Assembly (NCBI GenBank): GCA_015487405.1
Contig: WFPV01000066.1
Coordinates: 1-9,662, forward strand
Origin: Aquifex sp.
GTDB lineage: Bacteria; Aquificota; Aquificia; Aquificales; Aquificaceae
Direction of reading: 5' to 3'
Length of the DNA: 9,662 nucleotides
Below the pieces are notes generated by a model. The model saw only the letters and a list, made by a program, of their open reading frames with translations, had not been told where the DNA came from and ran no database searches. This document shows, one piece after another, positions 6,574 to 9,662 of this stretch. The position numbers were made by a program, and so were the translations under genes. How positions within the stretch are numbered: position 1 is the stretch's first letter; each line of letters starts with the position of its first letter.

Positions 6574-7995
6574 ATGAACTTTCCTAACATAAAACTTCCC
6601 TGCGATGAATCTGCCGAGAGAGCTGTTCTCGGCAGTATGATTGAAAACCCTGAAAATATACCCACAGTCGTAGAGTATCTGAAGGAAGAAGATTTCTGTG
6701 TAGAGGAACATAAAAAACTCTTTAGATTACTTGTAGACCTGTGGTCGGATAAAGGAAATTCTTGGGATATAAATGTTCTAAAGGATTTTATTAAAAAAAA
6801 GGGGCTCGAGCAGGAATTAACTGAGGAGTTTTTAGAGAGCCTAGTTTTAGAAGCCACCTCTCCCGATGTTTTGGAAGAGGTCTGCAGAATAGTAAAGGAG
6901 CGTGCTGCCCAGAGAGCCGTAATAGAACTTGGTATAGAACTTATCCACAAAGGAAAGGAAATAAAAGATTTTCATCAGCTTATAGAAGAGGTACAGTTAA
7001 AGGTTTTCTCAATAGCCGAAGGGGCTACCACTGCGGAGTTTTACCACGTTAAAGATATAGCGGAAGAGGTTATAAATCTCGTAGAACGCTTTAGGAAGTC
7101 GGAGAGACTCGTTACAGGTTTGGGTTCAGGATTTACCGAGCTGGATAATATGACTACAGGTTTCCACGCCGGTGACCTCATAGTTCTGGCGGCACGTCCC
7201 GGAATGGGAAAAACCTCCTTTATGTTATCCGTCGTTTATAACATAGCCCGCGAAGAAGGGAAGCCTGTAGCTATATACTCGTTGGAAATGAGTAAAGAGC
7301 AACTGGTTATGCGTCTGCTTTCTATGATAGCGGAAGTGAAACTGGCTCATATAAGAAGCGGTTACATTTCCGAAGAAGAGATGGAAAAGCTTATAGGAGC
7401 TGCTATGGAGCTCGCAAAGTATGACATATACATAGATGATACACCTTCCATAACTACCACGGACCTGAGGATACGCTCCAGGAAACTGCATAAGGAAAAG
7501 GGAATAGAGTTTATAGCAGTGGATTACCTTCAACTTCTAAGGCCGCCTACAAGAAAGTCATCGAGACAAGAGGAGGTTGCTGAAGTATCCAGAAATTTAA
7601 AGGCTCTGGCAAAGGAGCTGAAAATTCCCGTTATGGCTTTAGCACAACTTTCCCGTGAGGTGGAAAAAAGAAGCGATAAAAGACCCCAGCTTGCTGACCT
7701 AAGAGAAAGTGGACAGATAGAGCAGGATGCGGATTTAATACTCTTCCTTCACAGACCCGAATATTATAAAAAGAATCCCTCTCCCGAAGAAAGGGGTATA
7801 GCGGAAGTAATTATCGCTAAACAGCGTCAAGGACCCACTGGAGTTGTAAAACTTGCTTATATCAAAGAATATACAAAGTTTGCTTCACTCGATGCAGCCG
7901 TGCCGGAAGAAGAAGAGATCAAAGATGAACTTAGTGAGATAATGGAAGTTACTGAATCCCAAGGAGAAGACGAAGACCTGGATATTGACTTTTAA
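6574..7995 (+). CDS. dnaB: Replicative DNA helicase DnaB
   Basis: DnaB is the hexameric 5'-3' helicase that unwinds the fork and recruits DnaG primase. Seen in 473 residues: the N-terminal collar domain begins LPCDESAERAVLGSMI (8-23) and runs to about 150. A linker helix follows, then the RecA-like motor with Walker A ARPGMGKTS (207-215) and SLEMSKEQLVMR (236-247) with catalytic Glu238. Walker B is FIAVDYLQLL (313-322, Asp317), and the sensor region is MALAQLSREVEKR (354-366). DLRESGQIEQDADLI (375-389) and KQRQGPTG (416-423, candidate arginine finger R418) complete the family set. The tail after about 440 is strongly acidic. No intein interrupts the ATPase motifs. The start is ten bases after ridA without a usable Shine-Dalgarno sequence (AGGGA is 14 bases away). 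An inverted repeat lies 38-62 bases into the gene, and its last codons overlap the tRNA promoter. Confidence 0.97.
   Translation: MNFPNIKLPCDESAERAVLGSMIENPENIPTVVEYLKEEDFCVEEHKKLFRLLVDLWSDKGNSWDINVLKDFIKKKGLEQELTEEFLESLVLEATSPDVLEEVCRIVKERAAQRAVIELGIELIHKGKEIKDFHQLIEEVQLKVFSIAEGATTAEFYHVKDIAEEVINLVERFRKSERLVTGLGSGFTELDNMTTGFHAGDLIVLAARPGMGKTSFMLSVVYNIAREEGKPVAIYSLEMSKEQLVMRLLSMIAEVKLAHIRSGYISEEEMEKLIGAAMELAKYDIYIDDTPSITTTDLRIRSRKLHKEKGIEFIAVDYLQLLRPPTRKSSRQEEVAEVSRNLKALAKELKIPVMALAQLSREVEKRSDKRPQLADLRESGQIEQDADLILFLHRPEYYKKNPSPEERGIAEVIIAKQRQGPTGVVKLAYIKEYTKFASLDAAVPEEEEIKDELSEIMEVTESQGEDEDLDIDF
6611..6635 (+). repeat. Strong inverted repeat (hairpin) inside the dnaB 5' coding region
   Basis: CTGCCGAGAG at 6611-6620 can pair with TTCTCGGCAG at 6626-6635. 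This gives nine Watson-Crick pairs plus one G-U pair, closing a five-base loop (AGCTG). It lies 38-62 bases into dnaB, over the codons for S-A-E-R-A-V-L-G-S. There is no U-run after it, so it is not an intrinsic terminator. Confidence 0.6.
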
Positions 7996-8013
7996 ATTTG
8001 AGAGAAATATAAT
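7985..8013 (+). promoter_or_regulatory. Sigma-70-type promoter of tRNA-Asn
   Basis: TTGACT at 7985-7990 and TATAAT at 8008-8013 are separated by 17 bases. The -35 box is within the last codons of dnaB (Ile-Asp-Phe), and the spacer begins with the dnaB stop region. Transcription would start near 8020, about six bases before the mature tRNA 5' end at 8027. Confidence 0.8.
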
Positions 8014-8026
8014 AATATCTTGGCTA

Positions 8027-8102
8027 TCCGGGGTAGCTCAATCGGCAGAGCGGGTGGCTGTTAACCACCTGGTTGGGGGTTCGAGTCCCTCCCCCGGAGC
8101 CA
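8027..8102 (+). tRNA. tRNA-Asn (anticodon GUU)
   Basis: A complete 76-base cloverleaf can be drawn. The acceptor stem is TCCGGGG (8027-8033) with CCCCGGA (8092-8098). The D arm is GCTC/GAGC with an eight-base loop. The anticodon stem is GGTGG/CCACC around CTGTTAA, with anticodon GTT at 8060-8062. A five-base variable loop (TGGTT) follows, then a T arm with TTCGAGT loop and one G-U pair. The discriminator is G (8099), as expected for Asn, and CCA is encoded at 8100-8102. GUU decodes both AAC and AAU. The gene stands alone between dnaB and the SF1 helicase, has its own promoter, and shows no intrinsic terminator after it. Confidence 0.97.
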
Positions 8103-8141
8103 TTCCTACCTTATATACTCTCAAGATAATTAAAAAATCCG

Positions 8142-9596
8142 ATGGCTAAGCTAAACGAGTTTCAGGAAAGAGCGGTTCAAAAAGCCCTAAACGCGGAAAA
8201 GGTATTCCTTATACACGGACCTCCCGGTACTGGAAAAACCACTACGCTCGTTGAGCTAATTAAAAGGTGTGTTGAAAGAGGGGAAAAGGTTCTTGCGACC
8301 GCAGATTCAAATGTTGCTGTAGACAACTTTGTTGAACGTTTAGTAAATGAAGGATTGCACGTAATAAGGGTTGGGAATCCTGTAAGAGTTCTTAAGACCA
8401 TTCAGAAACACACTCTTGATTACCTAATTTCTCTTGAACCTGAATTTGATAAGGCAAAAAAGTATTATGAAGAGATAGATAAACTCAAAAAAGAACAGGA
8501 AAGGTATATAAAACCTATACCAAGATATCGAAGAGGTCTTTCAGACGAAGAAATCATAAAGAGAGCTTCTACCGGAACGCCGGTAAGAGGATTGAATCCC
8601 AAAGTTCTAAGAAGTATGGCCAAGTGGTTAAAAATTCAAGAAAAGATAAAGGAGTTTTATGAAAAAGCAAAAGAAGAAGAAAGTAAAGCTGTTAAAAAGA
8701 TAATAAAGAGGGCTCAAGTAATTTGTACTACAAACTCGACCGCAGGCAGTGAAATTCTGGAAGGTTATGAGTTTGATAGAGTGATAATAGATGAAGCTAC
8801 TCAGTCTGTAGAGCCCTCTTGTCTTATCCCTTTAGTAGAAGGCAAAAAACTCGTTATGGCAGGAGACCACAAGCAGCTTCCCCCTACTGTTCTTAGTCAA
8901 GAAGCCCAAAGGGCTTTGAGTTACACACTCTTTGAAAGGCTTATAGACCTATACGGAGAAAAAATTTATGAGACGCTTCGGATCCAATACAGAATGAATA
9001 AAAAAATTATGGAATTTCCTAACAAAATGTTTTATGAAGGAAAACTAATAGCTCATGAGAGCGTAGCCAACCATACATTAGTAGACCTTATAGATTTGAC
9101 AAAATACGAAAATTTAACAAGCAAGCTGAAGGAAGTTATAAACCCAGAAAATGTTGTTGTTTTCATAGATGTACAAGGAAAGGAAAAACAAAGGAAAGGA
9201 AGCACATCCTATTTTAACGAAGAAGAGGCTAAGGTTGCCAAGGAAATAGTTGATGCTTTACTACTTGTAGGGATTAAGGCAGAGGATATAGGTGTTATCT
9301 CTCCTTATGAGGACCAGGTGAATTTGCTTTCTGAGATTATACCCGATAGGGTTGAAGTGAAAACTGTTGATGGATTTCAAGGGAGGGAAAAGGAGGTAAT
9401 TATAATTTCATTCGTACGTTCAAACAAAGAAGGTGAAAAAGGGTTTTTAAAGGATTATAGGCGTTTAAATGTTGCAATCACTCGTGCCAAGCGTAAGCTT
9501 ATCTGTATAGGTAATTCCCACACACTTCGTACGTACTTCCTTTATAATGAATTCATAAAATATATTGAGCAAAATGGAATTATATTAAATTATTGA
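8142..9596 (+). CDS. Upf1/IGHMBP2-like superfamily 1B DNA/RNA helicase, compact form
   Basis: This is an SF1 ATP-dependent helicase that probably translocates 5'-3' on nucleic acid in the cytoplasm. Its cellular role is unknown. All core motifs are seen in 484 residues: the Q-motif region LNEFQERAVQKAL (4-16), Walker A GPPGTGKT (26-33), motif Ia TADSNVAVDNF (53-63), Walker B IIDEATQS (215-222), motif III GDHKQLPPT (241-249), motif IV QYRMNKKI (282-289), motif V VDGFQGREKEVI (409-420), and motif VI VAITRAKRKL (444-453). The segment between Ia and II (about 100-190) is highly charged and helical, like the stalk of Upf1-type helicases. IGHMBP2-family homologues are usually about 650 residues. 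The missing part is N-terminal, where an OB-like domain normally precedes the Q motif. The tRNA directly upstream rules out a longer reading frame. There is no Shine-Dalgarno sequence. Gene symbol withheld because no bacterial name is secure. Confidence 0.92.
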   Translation: MAKLNEFQERAVQKALNAEKVFLIHGPPGTGKTTTLVELIKRCVERGEKVLATADSNVAVDNFVERLVNEGLHVIRVGNPVRVLKTIQKHTLDYLISLEPEFDKAKKYYEEIDKLKKEQERYIKPIPRYRRGLSDEEIIKRASTGTPVRGLNPKVLRSMAKWLKIQEKIKEFYEKAKEEESKAVKKIIKRAQVICTTNSTAGSEILEGYEFDRVIIDEATQSVEPSCLIPLVEGKKLVMAGDHKQLPPTVLSQEAQRALSYTLFERLIDLYGEKIYETLRIQYRMNKKIMEFPNKMFYEGKLIAHESVANHTLVDLIDLTKYENLTSKLKEVINPENVVVFIDVQGKEKQRKGSTSYFNEEEAKVAKEIVDALLLVGIKAEDIGVISPYEDQVNLLSEIIPDRVEVKTVDGFQGREKEVIIISFVRSNKEGEKGFLKDYRRLNVAITRAKRKLICIGNSHTLRTYFLYNEFIKYIEQNGIILNY

Positions 9597-9616
9597 AGGC
9601 CTATAAAAAGTTTTAA

Positions 9617-9624
9617 AGGAGGTG
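9617..9624 (+). promoter_or_regulatory. Perfect Shine-Dalgarno sequence of the last, partial gene
   Basis: AGGAGGTG is a full anti-SD match, with GGAGG ending seven bases before the ATG at 9630. It is the main reason for calling a gene from only 33 visible bases. Confidence 0.8.
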
Positions 9625-9629
9625 GGAAC

Positions 9630-9662
9630 ATGGTAGTAGAAGTCAAACCCGTAGAAGTAGAT
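9630..9662 (+). CDS. Unidentified protein, first 11 codons only
   Basis: An ATG seven bases after a perfect Shine-Dalgarno sequence opens a frame reading MVVEVKPVEVD that runs off the window. The alternating Val/Glu/Lys composition suits a thermophile protein starting with a beta strand, but 11 residues do not identify a family. It begins 33 bases after the helicase stop on the same strand, so co-transcription is possible. No convincing promoter of its own is visible in the gap. Confidence 0.7.
   Translation, partial: MVVEVKPVEVD

Noticed and set aside
8570..8585. TACCGG-AACG-CCGGTA inverted repeat in the SF1 helicase gene
   Set aside because: It has only six pairs and lies within coding sequence away from the gene ends. 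Hairpins of this size are expected by chance in this length.
9565..9610. Possible promoter for the last gene (TTGAGC at 9565 or TTGAAG at 9593, TATAAA at 9602)
   Set aside because: No pair of hexamers has acceptable spacing (15-19 bases) with good matches at both sites. AT-rich words are frequent here.
9597..9615. Possible terminator after the helicase (AGGCCT followed by A and T runs)
   Set aside because: The palindrome is six bases with no loop, so no hairpin can form, and there is no stem followed by a U-run.

Overview
The window reads as chromosomal DNA of a hyperthermophilic Aquificaceae bacterium, most likely Aquifex or a near relative. The evidence is a set of proteins rich in Lys, Glu, Val and Ile, an AT-leaning base composition, very tight gene spacing, and primase and TrmD sequences that agree in style with what I remember of Aquifex aeolicus without appearing identical. 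The species is not resolved. All supported genes lie on the + strand and together cover nearly all of the window. No intergenic stretch exceeds about 65 bases.

Layout. Positions 1-144 hold the last 47 codons of what looks like an insertion-sequence transposase. A short gap with a -10-like box follows. Next come dnaG (primase), rpoD (primary sigma factor) and trmD (tRNA m1G37 methyltransferase), which abut or overlap and form the first transcription block. A near-consensus promoter (TTGAAC, 17 bases, TATAAT) then starts rpsA (ribosomal protein S1, six S1 domains). It is followed by a small HU/IHF-type protein, a RidA-family deaminase overlapping it by four bases, and dnaB (replicative helicase). 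A second near-consensus promoter (TTGACT, 17 bases, TATAAT), whose -35 box lies in the last codons of dnaB, drives a complete tRNA-Asn(GUU) with encoded CCA. A compact Upf1/IGHMBP2-like superfamily 1 helicase follows. The first 11 codons of an unidentified gene, behind a perfect Shine-Dalgarno sequence, end the window.

The genes cover priming (DnaG), fork unwinding (DnaB), chromosome packaging (HU), housekeeping transcription (RpoD) and translation (TrmD, S1, tRNA-Asn). The dnaG-rpoD pair is the core of the macromolecular synthesis operon of other bacteria. Here rpsU is not immediately upstream, and the transposase remnant sits there instead.

I found no CRISPR array, no complete insertion element and no clearly new multi-gene system. 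The points most worth a second look are an Ile in place of the DNA-kinking Pro at the HU arm tip, an SF1 helicase that appears to lack its usual N-terminal domain, a short DnaG C-terminus, a strong inverted repeat at the start of dnaB, the split between strong-SD and SD-less starts, and the transposase remnant in front of dnaG.
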